A stretch of DNA of 64,000 nucleotides from Streptomyces natalensis ATCC 27448 (GCF_000935125.1 NZ_JRKI01000061.1:496001-560000), one strand, 5' to 3'. Shown: positions 24,967-38,433, numbered from the stretch's first letter. A program made the numbers and translations. The notes: a model not told the origin generated them from the letters alone.

Positions 24967-26379
24967 TCAGGCCGTGCCGGGCCGCCAGTTCTCCGCCAGG
25001 TCGCCCCACAGGTGGGCGGCGGTTTCGACGCCCTTCATCAGCAGGTCGAGCTCGACCTTTTCGTTCGGTGCGTGCCAGCCGTCGGAGGGGACGGAGATGC
25101 CGAGGAAGAGGACGGGGACGTCGAGGATGTCCTGGAGGTCCGCGGCGGGGCCGGAGCCGCCTTCCCGGGTGAAGCGGATCGTCTTGCCGAAGGCCCGTTC
25201 CATGGCACGGACGACGGACCGCAGCGCGGGGTGGTCGAGCGGGGTCAGACAGGGTCGGGTGGCGCCCCAGAAGGTGATCTCGTGGCGGATGCCGGCCGGC
25301 AGGCGGGCGGCGACCCACTCGCGTACGGACTTCTGGACGGCGGCCGCGTCCTGGCCGGCGACGAGGCGGAAGGAGAGCTTGAGCTGCGCGGCGGCCGGGA
25401 CGATGGTCTTGCCGCCGGGGCCCTGATAGCCGCCGGAGATGCCGTTGACCTCGGCGGTGGGGCGGGCCCAGATGCGTTCGAGGGTGGTGCTGCCGGCCTC
25501 GCCGAGGGCGGCGTGGGAGTGGGCGGTGCGCAGCCAGGCGGCCTCGTCGAAGGGCAGCTCGGCGAAGAGCTCACGTTCGCGGTCGGTCAGCTCGATGACG
25601 CCGTCGTAGAAGCCGGGGATCGCCACGCGGCGGTCGTCGTCGTGCAGGGCGGCGGCGAGCCGGGCGGCCTCGGTGGCGGGGTTGGGGACCGCACCGCCGA
25701 AGGAGCCGGAGTGGATGTCCTGGTCGGGGCCGAAGAGATCGACCTGACAATCCGTCAGTCCGCGCATGCCGGTACAGACGGTGGGAGTGTCCGCGGCCCA
25801 CATGCCGGTGTCGGAGACGATGACGGCGTCGCAGGCCAGGCGGTCGGCGCGGGTGCGGACCAGGGCCGGGAAGTTCGGGGAGCCGGACTCCTCCTCGCCC
25901 TCGATCAGGAGCTTGAGGTTGACGGCGGGGGCGGTGCGCCCGGTGGCGGCCAGGTGGGCGCGGACGCCGAGGGTGTGGAAGAACACCTGGCCCTTGTCGT
26001 CGGCGGCGCCGCGGGCGTAGAGCCTGCCGTCGACGGTCTGCGGCTCGAACGGGTCGGTGTGCCAGCCGTCCTCGCGGGCGGCGGGCTGGACGTCGTGGTG
26101 GCCGTAGACGAGCACGGTCGGCGCGGCGGGATCACCGGAGGGCCACTCGGCGAAGACGGCGGGCAGGCCGTCGCCCTCGGTCTCCCAGATCTCGGCGGTG
26201 GGGAAGCCGGTGTCGGTGAGCTTGGCGGCGAGCCATTCGGCGCTGCGGCGGACGTCGCCTGCGCGCTCCGGGTCGGCGGACACGGAGGGAATGCGCAGCC
26301 AGTCGGCGAGGTCGTCGAGGAACGTCCCGCGGTGATCTGCGACATAGGCGCGGACGGCGTTGTCCGGGGTGGTGCTCAT
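24967..26379 (-). CDS. M20-family dipeptidase/metallopeptidase
   Basis: A 470-aa zinc peptidase. Metal and catalytic motifs are YGHHDVQPA, YARGAADDKGQ and LLIEGEEESGSP (catalytic and metal Glu), with a dimerisation insert beginning DIHSGSFGGAVPNP and the last metal region at the C-terminus (TREGGSGPAADLQDIL, then the final His in SVPSDGWHAPNEKVELD). It hydrolyses dipeptides or N-acyl amino acids in the cytoplasm. ATG at 26379 has TAGGCT 7 nt upstream, so it is probably leaderless. It sits between nudC and adnB, where mycobacteria have a Trk-type channel (from memory). Confidence 0.92.
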   Translation of the reverse strand: MSTTPDNAVRAYVADHRGTFLDDLADWLRIPSVSADPERAGDVRRSAEWLAAKLTDTGFPTAEIWETEGDGLPAVFAEWPSGDPAAPTVLVYGHHDVQPAAREDGWHTDPFEPQTVDGRLYARGAADDKGQVFFHTLGVRAHLAATGRTAPAVNLKLLIEGEEESGSPNFPALVRTRADRLACDAVIVSDTGMWAADTPTVCTGMRGLTDCQVDLFGPDQDIHSGSFGGAVPNPATEAARLAAALHDDDRRVAIPGFYDGVIELTDRERELFAELPFDEAAWLRTAHSHAALGEAGSTTLERIWARPTAEVNGISGGYQGPGGKTIVPAAAQLKLSFRLVAGQDAAAVQKSVREWVAARLPAGIRHEITFWGATRPCLTPLDHPALRSVVRAMERAFGKTIRFTREGGSGPAADLQDILDVPVLFLGISVPSDGWHAPNEKVELDLLMKGVETAAHLWGDLAENWRPGTA

Positions 26380-26389
26380 ATGGCCGAGC

Positions 26390-30013
<3,624 letters not shown>

Positions 30014-30091
30014 TGACAATCGCGGCGGGCCGGGTCCCTCCCCCGGCCCGCGCCGGGCGGCGGCCCGGCGGACGGGCGCCGCGGGCCGGGC

Positions 30092-33000
30092 TCATTCCAC
30101 GAGGTGCCGCCCCTCCGGCTGGGCGCTGCACGCGGCGCGGAAGGCGCAGTGGGTGCAGTGCGTGCCGGAGGTGGGGGTGAAGCGCTCCTCCAGGACGCGG
30201 CCGGCGGCGGTGGCGAGCAGTTCGCCGATCCATTCCCCGTCGGGCGGCGGCTGGGTCTGGACGGCGGGCAGGGCGTCGCCGCCCTCCTTCTGGGGCGCGC
30301 CGAGACGCAGGTGGACCAGTTCGGCGCCGCCGGGATCGGGCGTCTGCCCGTCGAAGGCGTCGTCGACGGCGCCCTCGCGCACCGCGAGCTGGTAGACGGC
30401 GAGCTGGGGGTGGCGGGCGACCTCGGGGCCGGTGGGCTTCTGCTTGCCGGTCTTGAAGTCGACGACGTAGGCGCGGCCGTGGGCGTCGCGCTCGACGCGG
30501 TCCATGGTGCCGCGGATGCGGACCTCGTAGGCGCCGGCGGCGAGGGTGACGTCGAAGCCGTGCTCGCTGGCGACGGGGGCGCGGCCGAGGGTGTCGCGTT
30601 CCATGACGTGCCAGCGCAGAAAGCGTTCCAGGGCGGCGCGGGCGGTGTCCTTTTCCTGGCGGGACTTCCAGGGGGCGTCGAAGGCGAGGGCGTCCCAGAC
30701 GGAGTCCAGGCGCTCCATCAGGACGCCGAGATCGGCGGGGCTGCGCCCGGAGGCGACCTCGTCGGCGAGGACGTGGACGACGTTGCCGAAGCCCTGGGCG
30801 GCGGTGGCGGGCGGCTCGGCCTTGACCTCGCGGCCCAGGAACCACTGGAGGGAGCAGGTGTTGGCGAGCTGGTCGAGGGCGCTGCCGGAGAGCACCACGG
30901 GCCGGTCGCGGTCACGCAGCGGGACGGTGTTGTGGGTCGGTTCGGCCAGGCCCCACCAGGTGTCGGGGTCGGCGGCGGGGACCAGCGGGTGGCCGTCGTC
31001 GTCGGTCAGCGCGGCGAGCTTGGCCAGGCGGCGGGCGGCGGCGTCGCGCAGCGCCTCGCCGGCGGCCGGGTCGACGGTGGTGGCGCGCAGTTCGGCGACC
31101 AGGGCGGCGACGGACAGCGGGCGGCGGGGGCGGCCGGTGACGTCCTGGGGGGTGACGCCGAGTTCGGTCAGGAAGCGGGAGGGCGTCTCGCCGTCGTCGG
31201 CGGCGGCCTTGACGGCGGTGACCACGAGGCGCTCGCGGGCGCGGGTGGCGGCCACGTAGAACAGCCGGCGTTCCTCGGCGAGGAGCGCGCCCGGGGTGAG
31301 CGGTTCGGCCAGGCCGTCGCGGCCGATGCGGTCGGCCTCCAGGAGGGAGCCGCGGCGGCGCAGATCGGGCCACAGGCCCTCCTGGACGCCGGCGACGACC
31401 ACGAGGCGCCATTCCAGGCCCTTGGCGCGGTGGGCGGTCATCAGGCGTACGGCGTCGGGGCGGACGGTGCGGCGGGTGAGGGTGTCGGCGGCGATGTCCT
31501 GGGCGGCCAGCTCCTCCAGGAAGTTCAGGGCGCCGCGGCCGCCGGTGCGCTCCTCGGCGCGGGCGGCGGTCTCGAAGAGGGCGACGACGGCGTCCAGGTC
31601 GCGGTCGGCGTTGCGGCCGGCCGGACCGCCGCGGCGGGCGGCGCGCTCCAGGCGGCCGGGCCAGGGGGTGTGGTCCCACAGCTGCCACAGGGCCTCTTCG
31701 GCGGTGCCGCCGCCGGCGAGCAGTTCGCGGGCCGTACGGAGCAGCCGGCCGAGCCGCTGGGCGCCGCGGGCGTACGCCGGATCGTGCGCGACGAGGCGCT
31801 CCGGTTCGGCCAGGGCGCGGGCGATCAGCTCGTCGGAGGGGCGGGGTACGGCCTCGCCGGCGGCCCGTTCCTCGTCACGCAGGGCGCGGCCCAGACGGCG
31901 CAGGTCGGTGGCGTCCATCCCGCCCAGGGGGGAGGTCAGCAGATCGAGGGCGGTCTCGGTGTCGAGGGCGGCGGCCGCATCCGCCTCCAGCACCCCGCGG
32001 GCCGCCACCCGCAGCGCGGTCAGCAGCGGGGCCACGGCCGGTTCATGGCGCAGCGGGAGGTCGTCGCCGTCGATGTCGAGGGGCACACCGGCGGAGGTGA
32101 GGGCGCGGCGCACGGCGGGGATCGAGCGCCCTCCGGCGCGTACGAGGACGGCCATCTCGCGCCAGGGCACGCCGTCCTCCAGGTGGGCGCGGCGCAGGAT
32201 GTCGGCGATGTTGTCCAGTTCGGTGCCGGGGGTCGGGTAGGTGTACACCTCGACGCGGCCGCCCTCGCGCGACGCGGTCAGCTCGCGGTGGGCCCGTACC
32301 TTCGCGGCCGGGAGGCGGGTGAGCGGCATGCGGTGGGTGAGCAGCCGGGTGGCGGCCAGCAGGGCGGCGCCCGAGCGCCGGGAGGTGCGCAGGACCTCCA
32401 CCGGGGCGGGGGTGCCGTCGGCGCGCCGGAAGTCCTCGGGGAAGCCGAGGATGCCGTTCACGTCGGCGCCGCGGAAGGCGTAGATCGACTGGTCGGGGTC
32501 GCCGAAGGCCAGGAGCGTACGGCCCGGGGTGCCCGGGGCGCCGGGCGCGCCCCGATGGCCGGCGAGCGCGCGCAGCAGCCGTATCTGGGCGACGTCGGTG
32601 TCCTGGTACTCGTCGACGTAGACGGCGTCGTAGGCGGCGGCCAGCCGGGCGGCGACGGGAGGTTCCTCGGCGAGCAGGACGGCGCGGTGCATCAGTTCGG
32701 CGTAGTCCAGCACGCCCTGGGCGTCCAGGACGTCGAGGTATTCGGCCAGGAAGGCGGCGGCGGCGCTCCAGTCGGGGCGGCCGGTGCGCCGGGCGAAGGC
32801 GCCCAGGGCGTCGGGGCCCAGGCCCAGTTCGCGGCTGCGGGCGAGCACGGCGCGGACCTCGTCGGCGAAGCCGCGGGTGGTCAGGCAGGCGCGCAGTTCG
32901 TCGGGCCAGCCGGCCCGGGCGCGGCCGGCGCCGGCCAGTTCGGCCTGGCCCTGAAGGAGCTCGCGCACGACGAGGTCCTGTTCGGGGCCGGACAGCAGCC

Positions 33001-33469
33001 GCAGCGGGTCGGCGAAGAGCTCGGCGTCCTGGTGGGCGCGCACCAGGGCGTAGGCGAAGGAGTGGAAGGTCGTGGCCTGCGGCGTGCCCACCCGTCGCCC
33101 ACCACCACCCTTCGCCGGAAGCCCTTCGGGCTGCCCCTCTGGATTGCCCGTGCGGGCGGCGAGGCGGTCGCGCAGGTCCACGGCGGCCTTGCGGCTGAAG
33201 GTGAGGACGAGGATCCGCTCGGGGTCGGTGCCGTCGTCCACCCGGCGGGCGACCGACTCCACCAGGGTCGTGGTCTTGCCGGTGCCGGGTCCGGCGAGCA
33301 CCAGGAGCGGGCCGTGGCGGTGGTCAACCACGGCGCGCTGGGCGGCGTCCAAGGCAGGAGGGTCCACCGGCACCGGCGGTGTACGCACCAGCCGGTACGC
33401 GCCGGGGGCCGCCCGCCGCGCCGCACGGTGCGGCGGCGTCGCGGGGACGGCCGAGGAGGAGGAGCTCAC
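30092..33469 (-). CDS. adnA: AdnA-type helicase-nuclease subunit with iron-sulfur nuclease
   Basis: A 1125-aa protein with an N-terminal SF1 motor (LAGPGTGKTTTLVESV, residues 58-73; VYVDEYQDTDVAQIRLLRAL; AFGDPDQSIYAFRGADV; LMTAHRAKGLEWRLVVVAG; YVAATRARERLVV) and a C-terminal AddB/RecB-type nuclease. The nuclease shows VRIRGTMDRVERD, AYVVDFKTGK and PQLAVYQLAV. One early Cys (NTCSLQWFLGRE) and three late ones (HCTHCAFRAAC) have the arrangement of an AddB-type 4Fe-4S staple. GTG at 33469. AdnAB has been reported as essential in Streptomyces, unlike in mycobacteria (from memory). Confidence 0.92.
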   Translation of the reverse strand: MSSSSSAVPATPPHRAARRAAPGAYRLVRTPPVPVDPPALDAAQRAVVDHRHGPLLVLAGPGTGKTTTLVESVARRVDDGTDPERILVLTFSRKAAVDLRDRLAARTGNPEGQPEGLPAKGGGGRRVGTPQATTFHSFAYALVRAHQDAELFADPLRLLSGPEQDLVVRELLQGQAELAGAGRARAGWPDELRACLTTRGFADEVRAVLARSRELGLGPDALGAFARRTGRPDWSAAAAFLAEYLDVLDAQGVLDYAELMHRAVLLAEEPPVAARLAAAYDAVYVDEYQDTDVAQIRLLRALAGHRGAPGAPGTPGRTLLAFGDPDQSIYAFRGADVNGILGFPEDFRRADGTPAPVEVLRTSRRSGAALLAATRLLTHRMPLTRLPAAKVRAHRELTASREGGRVEVYTYPTPGTELDNIADILRRAHLEDGVPWREMAVLVRAGGRSIPAVRRALTSAGVPLDIDGDDLPLRHEPAVAPLLTALRVAARGVLEADAAAALDTETALDLLTSPLGGMDATDLRRLGRALRDEERAAGEAVPRPSDELIARALAEPERLVAHDPAYARGAQRLGRLLRTARELLAGGGTAEEALWQLWDHTPWPGRLERAARRGGPAGRNADRDLDAVVALFETAARAEERTGGRGALNFLEELAAQDIAADTLTRRTVRPDAVRLMTAHRAKGLEWRLVVVAGVQEGLWPDLRRRGSLLEADRIGRDGLAEPLTPGALLAEERRLFYVAATRARERLVVTAVKAAADDGETPSRFLTELGVTPQDVTGRPRRPLSVAALVAELRATTVDPAAGEALRDAAARRLAKLAALTDDDGHPLVPAADPDTWWGLAEPTHNTVPLRDRDRPVVLSGSALDQLANTCSLQWFLGREVKAEPPATAAQGFGNVVHVLADEVASGRSPADLGVLMERLDSVWDALAFDAPWKSRQEKDTARAALERFLRWHVMERDTLGRAPVASEHGFDVTLAAGAYEVRIRGTMDRVERDAHGRAYVVDFKTGKQKPTGPEVARHPQLAVYQLAVREGAVDDAFDGQTPDPGGAELVHLRLGAPQKEGGDALPAVQTQPPPDGEWIGELLATAAGRVLEERFTPTSGTHCTHCAFRAACSAQPEGRHLVE

Positions 33470-33552
33470 GTGGATCGCCGGTCCTGGTGGGGTTGCTGAT
33501 CGGGGTGGGGTGGGGGATGCGGGCAGTGCCAGGCGACGCTACGCCAGGCGGC

Positions 33553-33939
33553 TCACGAGCCGTCCCAGCGGGCCCGTCGCATATCGATGCGGGGTATGTG
33601 CCCGCCCGCGCGCGACGCCTCCCGCAGCGGTGTGCCCTCCTCGCGGTAGTGCGCCAGCGCCCGCAGCTCGCTGCCGGGCAGCAGGGCGCCGTCCGCCCGC
33701 ACCACCCGCCACCAGGGCACCACCCCGCCGTAGAGGGCCATCACCCGCCCCACCTGCCTGGGGCCTCCCTCTTCCAGCCACTCGGCCACATCCCCGTACG
33801 TCATCACCCGCCCGGGGGGAATCAGCTCGGCGACGTCGAGCACCCGCTCCGCGTACGCGGGAAGCGCGGCCGCCTCGGGCGGCTCGGCGGCCGCCGGGAT
33901 GCCGGTTTCGTCCGCCCCCGTGTCTGCCGTCCCACTCAT
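33553..33939 (-). CDS. Alkyltransferase-like protein (ATL), MGMT fold without the active Cys
   Basis: A 128-aa protein with the MGMT DNA-binding domain: VAELIPPGRVMTYGDVAEWL, GPRQVGRVMAL and PWWRVVRADGALLPG. The methyl-acceptor motif PCHRV is replaced by PWWRV, so it cannot take up alkyl groups but should bind O6-alkylguanine and recruit nucleotide excision repair, as shown for ATL proteins. ATG 33939 or 33948 may start it; no strong ribosome-binding site. It lies 83 bp upstream of adnA. The mycobacterial block has a similar gene (Rv3204, from memory). Confidence 0.88.
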   Translation of the reverse strand: MSGTADTGADETGIPAAAEPPEAAALPAYAERVLDVAELIPPGRVMTYGDVAEWLEEGGPRQVGRVMALYGGVVPWWRVVRADGALLPGSELRALAHYREEGTPLREASRAGGHIPRIDMRRARWDGS

Positions 33940-34128
33940 TCGGTCCATACTGCCGCACGGCACCGACAATGGGAGCGGACGCATGGTCCCGGACCGCCGT
34001 GGAGGCCCCCGGCCACGGCGGTGCCGACGCGGTGTGAGGGAGAAGGTTCCGCTTTCCGCACCCCCGGAATGCACCCTGATGCCCTCCGCCGGCGGTCGGT
34101 CGTGCCACCATCTTCCGGACGGTGACTG

Positions 34129-37062
34129 GTGATACGAGATCAAGAAGAGACGGCCGAGCAGCAGGGTGCGGCGCCTCCGCGGGAGGCGGGCGCCCCTGAC
34201 GCGCTGGCTGCCGGCGCCCCACAGCCGACGGAAAAGGCGAGCACGATCAAGAAGGCCGAACCACCCCAGGTGTCCGAGAGACCCGCGGCGGCCGCGGACC
34301 CCGAGCCCCGCACGCGGCACGAGGAGGAGCCGCGGACCGGGGACGAGGAGCCCAGGCACGACGCGCGCACGGACGACAAGCGCACCGACGACACGAAGCA
34401 GCCCGGCGGCGCGCCCCGTACAGGCGCTCCCCGTACCGGCTCGCACCGCGCCGAGGTGCACCCCGACGAACACGGCGAGTTCCACGCCGACCAGGTCTTC
34501 GGTGACGAGCCGCTGCTGCCCGCGCGGGTGCACCGCCCCCCCGACCTGCTGCGGCTGCTGCTGGGCATCGTCGGGATCGCGCTGGTCCTGGGCCTGGCCA
34601 CCTTCGCCCACGGCACCACCCAGGGTCTGAAGAACGACATCGGCAAGGGCTTCGGGGCCGCCCCGGAGCTGCTGATCAACCTGGCGGGGCTGACGGCCGG
34701 CGTCGCGGTGCTGATCGTCCCGGTGGCGTTCGCCGTGGAGCGGCTGATCAAACGGGACGGGCTGCGGATCGCGGACGGTGTGCTGGCGGCCGTCCTGGCG
34801 CACGGCGTATCGCTGGGCACCGACCTGTGGGTGGCCGAGGCGGCGCCGCCGTCCATCCGGGCCGCGCTCACCCAGCCGCTGGAGAACGGCTCCCTGTCGG
34901 CGCCGGTGCACAGCTATCTGGCGCCCGTGATCGCCTATATGACGGCCGTGGGCATGTCGCGTCGGCCGCGCTGGCGGGTGGCGATGTGGGCCGTTCTGCT
35001 GCTGGACGCCTTCGCGGTGCTGGTCGGGCGCTACACCACGCCGTTCGCCATCGCCACCACCGTCCTGATCGGCTGGACCGTCGCCTACGGCACCCTCTAC
35101 GCCGTCGGCTCCCCCAATGTCCGCCCCACCGGCCAGAACCTGCTGGCGGGGCTGCGCCGGGTCGGCTTCCACCCGGTCAGCGCGATGCGGGCCGAGGACA
35201 TGGCCACCCCCGAGCAGCCCGACCGCGGCCGCCGCTATCTGGTCGCGCTGGAGGACGGCCCGCCCATCGACGTCACCGTCGTCGACCGCGAGCAGCAGGC
35301 CCACGGCTTCTTCTACCGGGTGTGGCGGCGGCTGTCGCTGCGCGGCATCAACCAGCGCCGCAGCCTCCAGTCGCTGCGCCAGGCCCTCGAACAGGAGGCG
35401 CTGCTGGCGTATGCGGCGATCGCGGCGGGCGCGGCCGCACCCAAGCTGATCGCCACCTCCGAGCTCGGCCCGGACGCGGTGATGCTGGTCTACGAGCACA
35501 TCGGCGGCCGCAGCTTCGACCAGCTGGCCGACGAGGAGATCACCGACGCGCTGATGCACAGCGCCTGGCGGCAGGTCAAGGCGCTCCAGTCGCGGCGGAT
35601 CGCGCACCGGCGGCTGGTGGGCGATGCGCTGCTGGTGGATCGTTCCGGCAATATCGTTCTGACCGAGCTGCGCGGCGGGGAGATCGCCGCCGGTGATCTC
35701 GTGCTGCGGATGGACATCGCCCAGCTGCTGGCCACCTGCGGACTGCGGGTGGGCGCCGAGCGGGCGGTCGCGGCGGCCGTGGAGGTCCTCGGCCCGGACG
35801 CGGTCGCCGACAGCCTCCCGCTGCTCCAGCCGATCGCGCTCAGCCGCACCACCCGCGCGACCCTGCGCCAGCGGGCCCGCGAGCGCGCCAAGCGGGAGCG
35901 GGAGGCCGTCCTGGCCGCCTCGCAGGCCGCCAAGGAGGCCCGCGAGGCCCGGGAGACGGCGGGCCCCCGGGACCGCAGGACGCTGCGGGCCGAGCGGCAC
36001 GCCGCGAAGAACGCCGAGAAACGCGCCCTGGAAGAGGCGTCGGAGGAGGCCCGCGAGGAGGATCTGCTGGCCCAGATCCGCCGCCAGGTGCTGCTGATGC
36101 GGCCGACGGCGGTGATCGAACCGGCGAAGCTGGAGCGGCTGAGCCCGCGCATCCTGATCAGCTGGATCGCCGGGGCGTTCGCGGTCTATCTGCTGCTGTC
36201 GCAGCTGACCAACTTCAACCTCGGCGATGTGATCAGCCGGGCCCAGTGGATGTGGGTCCTGGTGGCGGTGTTCTTCTCCGCGCTGACCTATATCGCGGCG
36301 GCGATGAGTCTGCTGGGCTTCGTCACGGAGAAGGTCTCGTTCGTCAGGACGGTCATCGCGCAGATCGCGGGCAACTTCGTGAAGCTGGTGGCGCCCGCGG
36401 CGATCGGCGGGGTGGCGCTCAACACCCGCTTCCTCCAGCGTGCCGGGGTGCGGTCGGGCCTGGCGGTGGCCAGCGTCGGCGCCTCCCAGCTGTTCGGGCT
36501 GGGCAGCCACATCCTGCTGCTGCTGGCCTTCGGCTATCTGACCGGCACCGAGCACGCGCCGCAGATCTCGCCGTCGCGAACGGTCATCGCGGGGCTGCTG
36601 ACGGTGGCCGTGCTGGTGCTGGTGGTGACGGCCGTCCCGGCGCTGCGCAAATTCGTCTCCACCCGGCTGCGGTCGCTGTTCGCGGGCGTGGTGCCGCGGA
36701 TGCTGGACATTCTCCAGCGGCCGCGGAAGCTGATCATGGGTATCGGCGGGATGCTGCTGCTGACGGCGGCGAACGTGATGTGCCTGGACGCCTCGATCCG
36801 GGCGTTCGGCGGCGGCGACAAGCTCAGCTATGCGAGCGTCGCGGTGGCCTTCCTCGCCGGTAACGCGCTGGGCTCGGCCGCTCCGACGCCGGGCGGTGTG
36901 GGCGCCGTCGAGGGTGCGCTGTGGGGTGCGCTGACGTTCTCGGGGCTGGCCGCCGACACGGCACTGCCCGCCGTCCTGCTGTTCCGCCTGATGACCTTCT
37001 GGCTGCCGGTGCTGCCGGGCTGGCTGGCGTTCAACTACCTGACGCACAAGGGCGAGATCTGA
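34129..37062 (+). CDS. Kinase-like plus UPF0104/flippase-like membrane protein, 977 aa
   Basis: In order: about 130 disordered, charged residues; five or so membrane helices (LLLGIVGIALVLGLATFA onwards); a soluble kinase-like domain (residues about 400-600: VMLVYEHIGGRSFDQLADEE, RIAHRRLVGDALLVDRSGNI, LRMDIAQLLATCGLR); a coiled Arg/Glu/Ala segment; and a C-terminal set of eight helices of the lysylphosphatidylglycerol-synthase/UPF0104 type (APAAIGGVALNTRFLQRAGV, GGVGAVEGALWGAL). Such proteins may move or modify lipids; the kinase-like part lacks a clear HxD/DFG pair. GTG 34129. It is divergent from the ATL gene and convergent with moeZ. Confidence 0.85.
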   Translation: MIRDQEETAEQQGAAPPREAGAPDALAAGAPQPTEKASTIKKAEPPQVSERPAAAADPEPRTRHEEEPRTGDEEPRHDARTDDKRTDDTKQPGGAPRTGAPRTGSHRAEVHPDEHGEFHADQVFGDEPLLPARVHRPPDLLRLLLGIVGIALVLGLATFAHGTTQGLKNDIGKGFGAAPELLINLAGLTAGVAVLIVPVAFAVERLIKRDGLRIADGVLAAVLAHGVSLGTDLWVAEAAPPSIRAALTQPLENGSLSAPVHSYLAPVIAYMTAVGMSRRPRWRVAMWAVLLLDAFAVLVGRYTTPFAIATTVLIGWTVAYGTLYAVGSPNVRPTGQNLLAGLRRVGFHPVSAMRAEDMATPEQPDRGRRYLVALEDGPPIDVTVVDREQQAHGFFYRVWRRLSLRGINQRRSLQSLRQALEQEALLAYAAIAAGAAAPKLIATSELGPDAVMLVYEHIGGRSFDQLADEEITDALMHSAWRQVKALQSRRIAHRRLVGDALLVDRSGNIVLTELRGGEIAAGDLVLRMDIAQLLATCGLRVGAERAVAAAVEVLGPDAVADSLPLLQPIALSRTTRATLRQRARERAKREREAVLAASQAAKEAREARETAGPRDRRTLRAERHAAKNAEKRALEEASEEAREEDLLAQIRRQVLLMRPTAVIEPAKLERLSPRILISWIAGAFAVYLLLSQLTNFNLGDVISRAQWMWVLVAVFFSALTYIAAAMSLLGFVTEKVSFVRTVIAQIAGNFVKLVAPAAIGGVALNTRFLQRAGVRSGLAVASVGASQLFGLGSHILLLLAFGYLTGTEHAPQISPSRTVIAGLLTVAVLVLVVTAVPALRKFVSTRLRSLFAGVVPRMLDILQRPRKLIMGIGGMLLLTAANVMCLDASIRAFGGGDKLSYASVAVAFLAGNALGSAAPTPGGVGAVEGALWGALTFSGLAADTALPAVLLFRLMTFWLPVLPGWLAFNYLTHKGEI

Positions 37063-37122
37063 GCCGGGGGTGCCCCGCCCGGACCGCCCCACCCGCCCGG
37101 CCCGCCGACATCCGGATACGCA

Positions 37123-37153
37123 AAGGCGCCGGTCCGCACAGGACCGGCGCCTT
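37123..37153. terminator. Bidirectional terminator between the flippase-like gene and moeZ
   Basis: A 13-bp perfect stem AAGGCGCCGGTCC/GGACCGGCGCCTT with a 5-nt loop; A- and T-rich ends on both sides. Confidence 0.85.
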
Positions 37154-37202
37154 ACGCATCACCGCGGTGCACGCGCCACCGCGTCGTACGCCGCACCGTC
37201 GC

Positions 37203-38381
37203 CTAGTAGACCGGCTTCTCCGGCTCGACGGTGTTGACCCAGCCGATGACGCCGCCGCCGACGTGGACGGCGTCGGCGAAGCCCGCGGACTTCAGGACCG
37301 CCAGCACCTCCGCCGAACGGACGCCCGTCTTGCAGTGCAGGACGATCTTCTTGTCCTGCGGCAGGTCCTGGAGGGCGGTGCCCATCAGGAACTCGTTCTT
37401 CGGGATCAGCCGGGCGCCGGGGATGGAGACGATCTCGTACTCGTTCGGCTCGCGGACGTCGATGATGTCGATCTTCTCGTCGGCGTCGATCCACTCCTTG
37501 AGCTGCGCCGGAGTGATCGTGGAGCCGGCCGCCGCCTGCTGGGCCTCCTCGGAGACGACGCCGCAGAAGGCCTCGTAGTCGATCAGCTCGGTGACGGTGG
37601 GGTTCTCCCCGCACACCGCGCAGTTCGGGTCCTTGCGGACCTTGACCTGGCGGTAGGTCATCTCCAGCGCGTCGTAGATCATCAGGCGGCCGACCAGCGG
37701 GTCGCCGATCCCGGCCAGCAGCTTGATGGCCTCGTTGACCTGGATGGAGCCGATGGAGGCGCACAGCACGCCCAGGACGCCGCCCTCGGCGCAGGAGGGG
37801 ACCATGCCCGGCGGCGGGGGCTCGGGGTACAGGCAGCGGTAGCAGGGACCGTGCTCGGACCAGAAGACCGAGGCCTGGCCGTCGAAGCGGTAGATCGAAC
37901 CCCAGACGTACGGCTTGTTCAGCAGCACGCAGGCGTCGTTGACCAGGTAGCGGGTGGCGAAGTTGTCCGTGCCGTCGACGATCAGGTCGTACTGGGCGAA
38001 GAGCTCCATGACATTGGTGGAGTCCAGGCGCTCTTCGTGCAGGTTGACCGTGACGTACGGGTTGATGCCCAGGACGGTGTCCTTGGCGGACGCGGCCTTG
38101 GAGCGGCCGATGTCCGCCTGGCTGTGGATGATCTGGCGCTGGAGGTTCGACTCGTCGACCTCGTCGAACTCCACGATGCCCAGGGTGCCCACGCCGGCCG
38201 CGGCGAGGTACATCAGCGCCGGCGAGCCCAGGCCGCCGGCGCCGACACACAGCACCTTGGCGTTCTTCAGCCGCTTCTGCCCGGCCATCCCCACGTCGGG
38301 GATGATCAGGTGGCGGGAGTACCTGCGGACCTCGTCTACGGTGAGCTCGGCTGCGGGCTCGACCAGGGGTGGCAGCGACAC
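37203..38381 (-). CDS. moeZ: MoeZ: sulfur-carrier adenylyltransferase/sulfurtransferase
   Basis: A 392-aa MoeB-rhodanese fusion. The E1-like domain has VLCVGAGGLGSPALMYLAAA, EFDEVDESNLQRQI and the zinc cysteines GPCYRC and NCAVCG. The rhodanese domain has DVREPNEYEI and the active loop LHCKTGVRSAEVL. It adenylates and sulfurates the C-termini of small carrier proteins (MoaD, ThiS, CysO and, in Streptomyces, carriers of thio-containing metabolites). GTG 38381 has GAGG 5 nt upstream. MoaE in this window is a likely downstream user of its product. Confidence 0.95.
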   Translation of the reverse strand: MSLPPLVEPAAELTVDEVRRYSRHLIIPDVGMAGQKRLKNAKVLCVGAGGLGSPALMYLAAAGVGTLGIVEFDEVDESNLQRQIIHSQADIGRSKAASAKDTVLGINPYVTVNLHEERLDSTNVMELFAQYDLIVDGTDNFATRYLVNDACVLLNKPYVWGSIYRFDGQASVFWSEHGPCYRCLYPEPPPPGMVPSCAEGGVLGVLCASIGSIQVNEAIKLLAGIGDPLVGRLMIYDALEMTYRQVKVRKDPNCAVCGENPTVTELIDYEAFCGVVSEEAQQAAAGSTITPAQLKEWIDADEKIDIIDVREPNEYEIVSIPGARLIPKNEFLMGTALQDLPQDKKIVLHCKTGVRSAEVLAVLKSAGFADAVHVGGGVIGWVNTVEPEKPVY

Positions 38382-38418
38382 GGAGACCTCATCAAAGGGG
38401 TTGGTCGGTATTTCGGTA

Positions 38419-38433
38419 CGGGGACCGTCCCCG
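38419..38433. promoter_or_regulatory. Palindrome CGGGGAC-C-GTCCCCG upstream of moeZ
   Basis: A 7-1-7 perfect inverted repeat 38 bp before the moeZ start and after the spherulin-like gene. It may be an operator or part of the spherulin-like gene's upstream terminator. Confidence 0.35.

Noticed and set aside
33553..37092. A single minus-strand frame joining the ATL protein to a region antisense to the flippase-like gene
   Set aside because: Only the first 390 bases from the 3' end encode a recognisable domain; the rest is antisense to a clear gene.
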